A DNA stretch of 64,000 nucleotides from Amoebidium appalachense (Eukaryota > Ichthyosporea): positions 8,184,001-8,248,000 of the forward strand of contig CAVNZM010000012.1 of the NCBI GenBank assembly GCA_963693365.1. Direction: 5' to 3'. This document shows, one piece after another, positions 55,045 through 64,000 of this stretch. The position numbers and the translations under genes were made by a program. Every line of letters starts with the position of its first letter. Position 1 is the first letter of the stretch. The notes under the pieces are model-generated. The model saw nothing but the letters and a program-made list of their open reading frames with translations. It had not been told where the DNA came from and searched no databases.

Positions 55045-56588
55045 TTAAATAGGCCCAAGTTCGCGGCGTCTGGCCACCCTCCGGCTACGGCGCGCACCAG
55101 CCACCACGTTACTTTCTGCTGCCTCTCTCTCTCCCTGCCCCTCCCCTTGGCTAGGCTCAGTGCGTGCACGCTTGCTTCTCCTCCGCACGCCTTCAATGTC
55201 GCTCATCTTGCGTTTCCGTGTGGGCAGCTCAAGCCCCTCCCCATCATCATCATTCACACTCTCAGCACCAGGTGCCCTTGCCGCACCTTTCTCGTTATTT
55301 GCCTTCTGCTCCTTCTCCTCCATGCTCTTGCGAAGTCTTTCTCTAGCCTCCGTCTCCTCCCTTGCCCGCTGCTCCATGCGCTGCACCCGCCCTGGCTCGA
55401 AATCAGCGTCGTCCGTCTGCATTTCGTAGCGGCACACAGGGCAGGTGTGGCGGGATTCGAGCCATGTGCGCACACAAGGTGGATGGAAGAAGTGGTTACA
55501 GGGGAGAGTGATGACATTGCTACCGATGTCGACTGTTTCCAAGCAGATGCTGCAGTCCTCACACTCGTGGCGCTGTTCCTTCGTAAGTGGTCTCTCTTGC
55601 AAACCCTCGAGGTAGGTGCGGCTGAGACGGGGGGCTTGACGACGGAAATTTGGGGGAAGGATGAAGGCAAAGAAGCGTGAGGGGGAACCTATTGAGAGAG
55701 CAAAGGGTTAGTTAGATCCAGCGGACCGTGCAGTAACACCTTTTGTTTATGTGAAGGGAGAGGAGAAACATATTATAGATTCAAGAGGTAATGATTTGGA
55801 TCAAACCCAGTTGGAAAAGGTGCAGGAGAAGTGGATAGGAAACGCACTAGGATCTCAAATTGAAATGGTTTCAGTTATACAACACCAGAACCGACGCCAC
55901 CCACACACGCCCACTTTATCCCCCCGCCCCCTCCTCTCCCCCCCCCCCCCCCCCCCCCCCCCCGCGCACACACGCACACACGTGGCACAGCCAAAAACAC
56001 ACGTGCCACAATCAGATTTTCTAGTTACCTTTACAGAATACTTGCTACGAGAGTTCTGGCTAATGTCAGCGCTGGCACACCAAAACGCCGCCAAATGCAC
56101 ACTAAATCACAGGTCTGTTCAGCAAACCGTACTACTACCCAGCAACAGCAGCCAAACCAGCACACACACATACACACCATAGTATCACACAGCTGGATAA
56201 ACTACCCTCGGACATGAGGGATACGTTTGCACACAACCACAGAGAAGATCCCAAATGGAAACGGCACTAAAACGAGCCCGCTCACATGCGACCACACAAA
56301 ACCGTGCCACTCCTTACCGTTTGTAGGAACTGCAGTGGTGTAGAAGGTAGCGCCCAGCATGAGACTAGTCAGAGCGTCAAACCCGCCAGTCATGTGCCGT
56401 TCTTCTGGCCCACCAAGAGGAAACTGAAACAGAATAAACGGAGAAAAAGTTCTGCGTCTCGCGCGCTCTACACTATCGTCTTCTTCTTCCCCGTTGTTGC
56501 CCTGGCTTTCGTTGCCCTGATCTGGTTCGTCTTGGTTGAAATCACCTTGTCTACCCACCGAGGGGTCCTCTGCTTGCTGGTGTGCCAT
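55045..56588 (-). CDS. RING-H2 E3 ubiquitin ligase (two exons)
   Basis: Exon 1 56588-56318 (ATG, phase-1 donor AACG|gtaagg), exon 2 55688-55045 (acceptor caatag|GTTCC, TAA stop). Total 915 nt, 304 residues, frame continuous. N-terminus is acidic and disordered (QDEPDQGNES, EEEDD), then a conserved-looking FILFQFPLGGPEE...LTSLMLGATFY segment. The RING-H2 lies at about residues 135-180: CSIC, LPCNHFFHPPCV, WLESRHTCPVCRY. A Glu/Arg coiled coil and a basic tail with TRKRKMSD and RRSKRAR signals suggest nuclear location. RING-H2 proteins bring E2-ubiquitin to substrates; the substrate is unknown. Closest in style to RNF126/RNF115-type RINGs. ATTGG boxes lie upstream. Confidence 0.88.
55689..56317 (-). 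other. Intron of RING-H2 gene
   Basis: 629 bp, gtaagg...caatag, with a poly(C) run (on +) at 55939-55963. No other feature seen. Confidence 0.8.
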
Positions 56589-56829
56589 GTTGCTTGTGTG
56601 GAAGGCAAAAAAAAAAAAAGAGGTCGGAATTCAAAAGAAAGGTGGTGTTGGAAGGAATTCTGCGTGCTCTTACTACAGCCAGAAATCTACTCGTAACGAG
56701 AGCAATAATGTTGGTGTGGCGACTTGACCTTGAATGGCAAAGAACTGAGTCTGGCAGCCTGCAGGACTGACTTCGTCATTCGCTTTTATTGCGCTGCTTT
56801 TTGCTTCGCTCTCTGTAAGCTGGTATAGT

Positions 56830-56900
56830 GATAGCTCATTGGCTAATTACCTGATATGTCAAATATGGATAGCGCTAGCGCAGTATGATTGGTTGTTGGA
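56830..56900 (-). promoter_or_regulatory. CCAAT boxes upstream of RING-H2 gene
   Basis: Two ATTGG motifs on + (CTCATTGGCTAA near 56837 and TGATTGGTTG near 56887), i.e. CCAAT on the coding strand, 250-300 bp before the ATG. No clear TATA box. Confidence 0.4.
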
Positions 56901-56954
56901 CCCAAAGTGGATTACTTTCGTTTTGGCGCACCACACAAACGGCCTTATCTCTCT

Positions 56955-57530
<576 letters not shown>

Positions 57531-57599
57531 CCCCCCAAGAACCCTGTCATCTTTCACGTCACGAACACCTAAATCCAACAAAAACTAGTGTGGCAGTTC

Positions 57600-57837
57600 C
57601 GAAAAGTATAGCCCCCTCATTTTCCACACACTTTCACTGTACTTGACCAGGTATTTCCGCGGCCTCCTTTCGGATAGGAAGGTAGATGGGGGACCTTGGC
57701 ATCATGCTTCTTGCGGTATCTGGAGTCTTGGAAATACCTGGCCAGGGTTAGTGTGAGAAGTAGATGTTCCCAAGGAACCTCAGCGGATTAAGTTAGAAGG
57801 GAGCCGAAAGAGACAGGGGGGAGAGGTCTAACAGAGA

Positions 57838-57917
<80 letters not shown>

Positions 57918-58131
57918 GGGGGTAGGGGAGGAGGGGGGAGAGGAGAGAGAGAGACAGAGAGAGAGAGAAAGACAGAGGGAGAAGTTCGATAGGTATAGTG
58001 CATTGATCTTCTAGAGCTTGTGTGGTGTGGGTGATGAGTGTACGCTGTGTGTGCGTGCGTACAAGATGTTCACTGTGTGTACAGTGATCAAGGTTGGGTG
58101 GGTGAGTGAGTGCATCAGTTGGGGGGGTATG

Positions 58132-58163
<32 letters not shown>

Positions 58164-58530
58164 TGAGATTCACATAACACAGTGTTTGTCTTGCAAGTGT
58201 GGGTGCATTTTGCGGGCAATCCGCCACTACGTGCATTGTCCACATACAAACAAGTTCGGAACAAGTTCCATCAAATAACCTACATATCCTAATCTTAGGT
58301 TGACACATTATTACACCTATAGATTGTATCTAACCAGCCGGTCCATACCAATAAATATAGAGCTCTTAGAATCTTCTAGGCTGTCTGTGCTTTGCCAGCC
58401 ACAACCTCCCTGACTTATATGACACCTTCCTAACTTGGCGTCCACGCGTATCCATAAATGTTACTCTGGCCAGGTAGTTGTCCAGGTGTGCCTTTAACCC
58501 ATTAGCCGAGGCATCCTCCCTCCTTGTCTT
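57600..58530. other. Intergenic; a small inverted repeat and poly(G)
   Basis: Inverted repeat CCAGGTATTTCC (about 57650) / GGAAATACCTGG (about 57734), poly(G)/(GA)n at 57841-57975 and poly(G) at 58135-58162. No gene recognised. Confidence 0.5.
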
Positions 58531-58536
58531 TCCTAT

Positions 58537-59330
58537 CTATGTATTCAGCTGCAGCCTCAAGACACCCCGTTTTGGTCTAGCAAAGAAGGTATCTTTGTGT
58601 GTTTGCCCTGTGTGTTTTCTGGAATATGTATGCCCTTTCTGCTTGAAAATTAGCGTGTCTTTCCTCAAAACCCTTGAGTAGTACTTCCCCCTACCCAAGC
58701 TTTTCGCAATCAAAACAGCAGCATCATTCTTCTTCATTTCCGATGCTAAAAGTTGATAATACTGCCTTACGGGAAGGGCACGTATTACCTTCTCCTTTGT
58801 CGTTTCTTTCTTCTTGATGTAATCGTCCAAGCACTTGACCATATGACAATATTGTTCCAGCTTGCTCAAGCCACATGCATTCTCCGCCTTTTCCGCTTCA
58901 GCATCTGTAGCGGTTTTGTCTTCGTTTTGCGTTGTATGCTCACCCAAAATGCGATGTACGGTGTGTGAGGGAAAAGTAGGGCTCAAAGGAGGAAGTTGGT
59001 CACTTGGTTGGTTGTTTTGCACATTCAGAGGGATTAGCGAAGGAGGAGGAAAATTCACATCCCCTTGTATAGTTCCTGATGCATAGTACGTACGGGAAAA
59101 TGCGAGGAGCAGGGGAAATCCACCGTGTTCCCTTGCACACTCTCCGATGTTTCGAGTGTTTCATCGTTGATGGTTTGTGAGGGTGTATCAAAAGTAACAG
59201 AGCGAAAAGGAGGTTGATTTTGGGCGTGCGTGGTGCGAATTGAGTCGCTTGGGGCCCACATGAAAGGTTGGGTGTGTGGTGTCGGTGGGTTATCATCAGG
59301 AGAAGCCCACGTCTGGTTAGAGTCTGCCAT
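58537..59330 (-). CDS. Unrecognised protein gene, possibly two exons or frameshifted
   Basis: An ATG at 59330 opens 91 codons (MADSNQTWASPDDNPPTPHT start, Pro/Thr/Ser-rich). A second frame (about 59060-58537) continues with a similar short motif (QGDVNFPPPSLIP after QGNTVDFPCSS) and a charged C-terminal part with LEQYCHMVKCLDDYIKKKET, a helical KVIRALPVRQYYQLLASEMK stretch and a basic tail. The two frames differ by one base; a short intron such as A|gtgtgc...catcag|GA would join them in phase, or the gene is frameshifted. No known domain recognised. Confidence 0.5.
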
Positions 59331-59514
59331 GGTATCAACTTAGTTACCCGCCCTACAGAAATGCGCTGATCGGTGATTCAAAACAACTTCACTTAAAGCT
59401 TGGTGCCAGAAATACAGGCTGAACCACCAACATAAAAGGAAAGGGACCAAAGGAGTAGGACATGGTCTAGACACTTTCTTCAAAACGTTTTGATATTTAC
59501 ATCACTAGTAGTAC

Positions 59515-59590
59515 TTTCACTTCGATCTCTTAGCTGTCACGTCAACTTTTTTTCCCGATTCTTCTCCATGCATATGGCAGGTATTGTGGT
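59515..59590 (+). repeat. Truncated TATA-type monomer
   Basis: CTTTCACTTCGATCTCTTAG...CCCGATTCTTC.CCATG..GGCAGGTAT, cut at the TATA box where the poly(T) end of an inverted LINE tail begins. Confidence 0.8.
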
Positions 59591-60013
59591 ATATTTTTTT
59601 TTTCTTTTGACTGGATTTATTCGACGGAAAGATATGACAAGTATGCACGGCATACTGAGAAGACAATAAAAACTTCACGAGTTATCCAGTAACAAGTGCA
59701 TACTGAGATACCTGAACACTGTGTGAAATTCATATAAATACTCAATGTGACGACCAACAGAATTCAACAAAAAGTCTAAAGTGTTCACATTGCCAGCTAG
59801 GGTAGCAGATACCCGGAGGGAAAGAGGTAAAATGCGACATAGTGGCATATTATACCGGATATCTAGTATGGATGTACACAGGTTGAGATATACGCGCGTG
59901 TGTACATGTATATATACCACTGTGTTTGATCTTAGGTAGGCCAGTATGCATGTCCCCCCCAGTCTTGTGCACATGAGCATGGAATTAGACATATGTGCAC
60001 GTGCAGCTTGCAT
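59590..60013 (-). mobile_element. 5'-truncated LINE 3' end
   Basis: Minus-strand frame ends VNTLDFLLNSVGRHIEYLYE...LLLDNS, the LINE C-terminal motif, then a 3' UTR with AATAAATCCAGTCAAAAGAA and poly(A) at 59592-59604. The same tail occurs in plus orientation at 61120-61347. Confidence 0.7.
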
Positions 60014-60154
60014 GATTATTCATGGGAAAACAGATATAATAGTCGCATGGGACCGACACGTAGTTGAGGAACCATGAGCGTTTATGTCATAGTTTTATCA
60101 TGGGAAGTACCCGTGAGGTATGACTGTGGAATGCATCGCTAGTCAAGTACTGTC

Positions 60155-60345
60155 ACCCGATTGGCTCATTTAGTTTATTGGAACCGTGATGCCATGGGAT
60201 TGGAACAGAACCGTGAACCGTATGTGATTGGCTCTCGTAGCCAAAAGGACATACCGATGCACACTGAGCCGCTGTGCGAGCTCCGATATATAAGGGCATG
60301 TCGGGGGCTTCAGAGCTCACTCAGTGTGCTCGTCTTACTAGGTGT
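60155..60345 (+). promoter_or_regulatory. Candidate promoter with three ATTGG boxes and TATA
   Basis: GATTGGCTC (60160), GGGATTGGAAC (60197) and GTGATTGGCTC (60225) lead to GATATATAAGGG (60283), then TCACTCAGTGTGCTCGTC as a possible start region. A GTAAGT donor follows at about 60345. Confidence 0.5.
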
Positions 60346-61090
60346 AAGTAGGTGTGGACTAGCACGTCACTTAGCAAAGCGTGGTCTAGTCAACCCCGTT
60401 CATTCAAAAATATATTGTTTTGTCACGGACACGCGTTCTTTATACAACAGTGTTCCACTGCAACCTATGGTAACTTCTACACGCTGTCTACGCTTCTACG
60501 CGACCTATTGGCGTTGGGCTGCTGCAACTTCTTCAGCTACTTCTGCGCTGCGTGAGTGGAGGGGCGGCTACTTGGTCGTCGGAGAGCTTTCCAAGTGACT
60601 GCCAGTCCTTAGCCTCCAGTCGTATGGCAATGACCGGGTTTGCTTGCATGCATTCTGTAATTGTGTTTTTCTGTGTGTCCTGCCACAACTAGGCCACCTT
60701 ATCAGAGAGCTAGATGCAGTTTCTCCAAGTTATCTAGGGGCCGGGCCCGTTGGGATTGTTTTTTAGCTCAGATTTGGTCTGCGTTGCTCTTTTAGAGGCT
60801 GACTTGCTTGCTGTGCCTCGGTAGGTTTTGAGGGGGGCCTGTTGGGAAGCAGCAGTAATGATGTCATCTTGCGGAGTGTGGTCTGGTCAACATCGATGCA
60901 TATGACTATAGTTGGAGCAAACTAGTTTCACGCATACACGTACACTTAAGGTTTGCCCGCTGGTGTCCTTTGTCACTTGTCGCTTTATTTTTATTTCGTA
61001 GCTTTGGCTTTTTCAGTTCTATTGGTGGTAATGTAGCCTGTGGCTGCACGTTGCCTTCATCAACGGATCAATAAAACCGAGTCAAAAGAA
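60310..61090 (+). ncRNA. Putative spliced non-coding transcript using the shared body
   Basis: After the candidate promoter, ...AGGT|gtaagt near 60345 and tacaacag|TGTTCC near 60453 could form one intron. The downstream part is the body of the 16.2-20.5 kb element and ends with AATAAA (61070-61075) and AGTCAAAAGAAAAAAAA. Contains about 130 bp missing from the 20-kb copy. Non-coding status is inferred from the broken frame in the 41-kb copy; a short peptide cannot be excluded. Confidence 0.4.
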
Positions 61091-61119
61091 AAAAAAATAC
61101 ATCCTGAAACGATTTTTCA

Positions 61120-61347
61120 GCACAGTGTTCAGGTATCTCAGTATGCACTTGTTACTGGATAACTCGTGAAGTTTTCCATGATTTTCACACAGTGTTCAGG
61201 TATCTCAGTATGCACTTGTTACTGGATAACTCGTGAAGTTTCGAATAAGTCCAGTCAAAAGAAAAACAAGTTTTTATTGTCTTCTCAGTATGCCGTGCAT
61301 ACTTGCATATCTTTCCGTCGAATAAATCCAGTCAAAAGAAAAAAAAT
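61120..61347 (+). mobile_element. Stacked LINE 3'-end fragments
   Basis: The 45-bp end CAGTGTTCAGGTATCTCAGT...CGTGAAGTTT is present twice (61128-61176, 61194-61241). It is followed by two tails, AATAAGTCCAGTCAAAAGAA and GAATAAATCCAGTCAAAAGA, the second with poly(A). Confidence 0.75.
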
Positions 61348-61388
61348 TCAGTCCCCAGCCCGCGCAAATGTGACGTGTCGTCAGTCTG

Positions 61389-64000
61389 GTGTCGTCGAAA
61401 AAATCTATTTTCCTACCTAAGATCTCCCTTGATCTGCTCCCTCCTCCTCCTCCCACCTTTCGCCTCCGTCTATCCCAGCTCAAGTCACAGTGGGGTAAAG
61501 TTGATGTATGTGTATGCTATGCAACGAAACACCCTATATATATGCGCCTATTAGAATCTGCACAAGCCAGACCAGATTCACATCTCGTACTAGATACATG
61601 TACTAACTTTTTTGTTGATGATTTAATAGATCTCGGTGATTATGCTGGTGGTGGTAGGAAGGAATATCCCGATGCTCTCTTGTTACCAAACACCACTCCC
61701 GCTAGACTAGGTGAGCCCCTGTCTCAAAAGGAAAGCTCGCGCCGGCTTGCTAGTATGAATCGATTTGGCCCCCCTGCTCGTATTATTGGTGATACCTGGG
61801 AGACCCCCTCATAGACTCTGATAAGTATTTCTCGCAAAAAAAAAAAAAAAAAAGTATTTCTCGGAACTGTTTAAAGATAGGACCCCCGCTCAGAAACCTA
61901 TTGTACGTGGCCTGTAGACCCATCTATCCCCATAGAATCGATCCTCCCCTTTTTCAGTCAAGATACCATATGGTCTGTGATATCTAGTTATAGCTCTAGT
62001 AAGTACTAGTCTTGTGGACCTGATGGACTTCCTGCCGGGTTTCTTAAAATCCTTGTTCCCTCCTACCCACAAAAGGAAAGTGGTCGTGCTATTAAACCTG
62101 ATCTTACTATAATGTTAAGCTCTCTCTTTTCTTGGTGTGTTAAATGTGGACATGTCCCGTCATCTTGGTTAGTTAGATACCTTAGTGATCCCCATAGTTA
62201 AGAAGGACCCAGAGGGCCCCATATCATCTTTTCGCCCCATCACACTAACCCAGGTTGTTCGTAGATTCTTTGGAGCATGCTTACTTAGATTATTTGCACA
62301 TCACCCTAGGTTTCAATCTATTCTTCACATACACCCATGCCAATCCGCTTTTCGTAAGAACAATTCATGTTATGTTCAAATAATGGCACTGCACGATTCT
62401 ATGCAAGTTGGTGCACGATATGTTGGCTTAATTGATTGGAAAACTGCTTACGATTCTGTCTCCCCTGGTCTCCTATGGGAAAAGCTTGCTGCATGGGGTG
62501 TACCACACTGCATTGGTGTTTTGTTAGAAGCACTCTTGTCGGGGGGTGCGGCATGCCAGGAGCTACTACTAGAGAGAAGGGGGGGTATGATTGGAGGGGG
62601 GTGTTCAGCTAACCTTATATGGATAAAGCAAAGTTACAAGGATTCAAGCCATTGGTTGGGCAAGACCCCTTTTGCCGAATATGGATAACAGATCATACAC
62701 TGCTGTCCCGGGCCAATTGGCGCGCTCTTTACTGGTCACAAGCCAATTGGCCCGGGACAGCAGTGTATGATCTGTTATCCATATTCGGCAAAAGGGGTCT
62801 TGCCCAACCAATGGCTTGAATCCTTGTAACTTTGCTTTATCCATATAAGGTTAGCTGAACACCCCCCTCCAATCATACCCCCCCCTTCTCTCTAGTAGTA
62901 GCTCCTGGCATGCCGCACCCCCCCTCTTGTCTCAAACCTATGGTAGAGCTGTGGTTAATGGGCACCTTTCACATGGTTTTGCTCGTACTAGAGGTCTCTT
63001 GCAGGGTTCATTACTTAGCCCCTTTTTGTTTAATTTATTTTTAGATGATTTGGCTGTCAAGATTTATGCCGAAAATGATGACCCTGTTAATAACTTTCCG
63101 CCTGCACTTCTCTATGCTGATGATCTGTCCCTCCTTGCCCGTACCCCTAGACGCCTGCAAAGATTGTTCGATGTAGTGTCAGTGGTGCAAGGCAAACCTT
63201 ATGATCCTTAACATAGACAAATGTGGTGTTCTTGTACCTGATATAGCCGTTAACAATTTACACACATTTACATTTTCATCTAAACCTGTACCTATAGTTC
63301 CAGAATACAAATATCTTGGTGTTCCGGTTAATTCTGTTGGTGTTATGTTTTCCCATATGGTCGACAAGAGGGTAGAGCTGGCTCGTAAGCGGTTAGCTTT
63401 CTTCTCGGCCAATATCTTTAAAGACACACCCCTCCATCCTTCTATTAGACTTACATTTATTTGCACTTTTGTCTTCCCGGCATGTGAATATGGTTTACCC
63501 CTTCTCGCCGCTTGGATCAAGAAAGAGAGAACTAGAGCGCTTAAACCCTTGGCAAATTTCCTTGAAGCAGAAGCTGCTTCCTTTCTATCTAACAACTGTT
63601 GTAAAACCTGGGCCTGTAACGCTCTCGATATATGGTCTGGTCCCAATAGCTGCTAGAGTATCCCATCTCGCGCTGAAATTCAATAAGCACATAAGCCGCT
63701 TAAAGAAGTATTTGCCCTCCCACCCTCTCTTCTCTATCCGACCTGTTCCCTCCTCACCTCTCCCCTCTTTCCTTCCCTCTCTCTCTCCTTTTCCCCCGGG
63801 CACAAATACAAATAAACCCCGCAAAAGTGTGCGTGTGACTTTGGACTGCTACTTACTTATTAGACATGTACACAATCACAGGATAATTACGCAATATAAC
63901 AAATGGAAAAAGTACCACACGACACCAGACCCGATGAAAGCATACACCTTGAAAAACTAAGCCTTATGTTCCGTTTTATATATAATGACCGCCTTAACCA
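61389..64000 (+). mobile_element. Degenerate LINE with reverse transcriptase, runs off window
   Basis: Frames joined by several frameshifts: an N-terminal linker to 61814, a stop-containing stretch with SCGPDGLPAGFLKI near 62010, SFRPITL (about 62230), motif A VGLIDWKTAYD (about 62430), motif B GLLQGSLLSPFLFNLFLDDL (about 62995-63050), YADD (about 63115), YKYLGVPV (about 63315), then LALKFNKHISRL and the C-terminal domain, still open at the window end. Shifts lie near 62175, 63205 and 63630. Interrupted by a palindromic insertion at 62541-62923. Not functional. Confidence 0.85.
62541..62923. mobile_element. Foldback (palindromic) transposon with 8-bp target duplication
   Basis: Two arms of 181 and 182 bp (62541-62721, 62742-62923) are almost perfect reverse complements around a 20-bp spacer. 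Ends begin GGGGGGTGCGGCATGCC. CTCTTGTC is duplicated at 62533-62540 and 62924-62931. Deleting the element and one duplicate joins EALL to SQTYGRAVVNG in frame, as in the intact LINE at 36-38 kb. Eight-base duplications point to hAT- or P-like transposases. No protein is encoded. Confidence 0.9.

Noticed and set aside
62619-62844. Identical 66-codon proteins on both strands
   Set aside because: A direct consequence of the palindrome at 62541-62923, not genes.

Overview
The window looks like nuclear DNA from an intron-rich eukaryote, most likely a unicellular or simple holozoan-like organism; I cannot place the species. Pointers are GT-AG introns, one-domain-per-exon phase-1 EGF exons, a spliced Nup54-like nucleoporin gene, a RING-H2 gene, non-LTR retrotransposons and cut-and-paste DNA transposons. 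Introns and spacers are filled with long poly(C)/poly(G) runs and (CA)n, (GA)n and (CT)n arrays. Most long open frames in these arrays are low-complexity artefacts and are not annotated.

Region 1 (1-11,367, + strand) is the 3' part of a gene for a secreted or surface EGF/PAN protein: a linker exon, a Pro/Thr-rich exon present twice because of an 850-bp tandem duplication, a 51-nt Pro/Thr exon, five calcium-binding-type EGF exons, a PAN/Apple exon and a Cys-rich last exon. Region 2 (about 32,169 down to 22,494, - strand) is a paralogue running the opposite way, so the two genes converge tail to tail. It has a signal-peptide exon (linked by position only), the same linker and Pro/Thr exons, four EGF exons, a frameshifted PAN exon and the same last exon. 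Its introns hold a GIY-YIG-nuclease-like fragment and a reversed copy of a piece of the first gene.

Region 3 (11.9-20.5 kb), between the paralogues, is repeat territory. It has tandem units of a non-coding repeat, then an array of about 100-bp TATA-containing monomers leading into a non-coding body with a polyadenylation signal. The array is interrupted by two DNA transposons whose empty sites can be read from neighbouring monomers: a 2.2-kb element with TA target duplication and an 835-bp PIF/Harbinger-type element with TTA duplication. A long purine array and a short featureless stretch follow.

Region 4 (32-42 kb) is gene-poor and carries several copies of LINE-like elements, one with a 599-codon reverse transcriptase frame. 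Several copies share an unusual Cys-containing C-terminal domain. Region 5 (44.5-53.2 kb, +) is a Nup54-like gene with an FG-repeat exon and seven helical-domain exons. Region 6 (55.0-59.3 kb, -) has a clean two-exon RING-H2 E3 ligase gene and an unrecognised, possibly two-exon gene. Region 7 (59.5-64 kb) has further monomer/body copies and a degraded LINE interrupted by a 383-bp nearly perfect palindromic foldback element with an 8-bp target duplication; removing it restores the reverse transcriptase frame.

The most interesting points are the convergent exon-shuffled EGF/PAN paralogues, intron minisatellites that copy splice-site junctions, the monomer-promoter/body family whose 3' tail matches a resident LINE, the DNA transposons with readable empty sites, and the foldback element.
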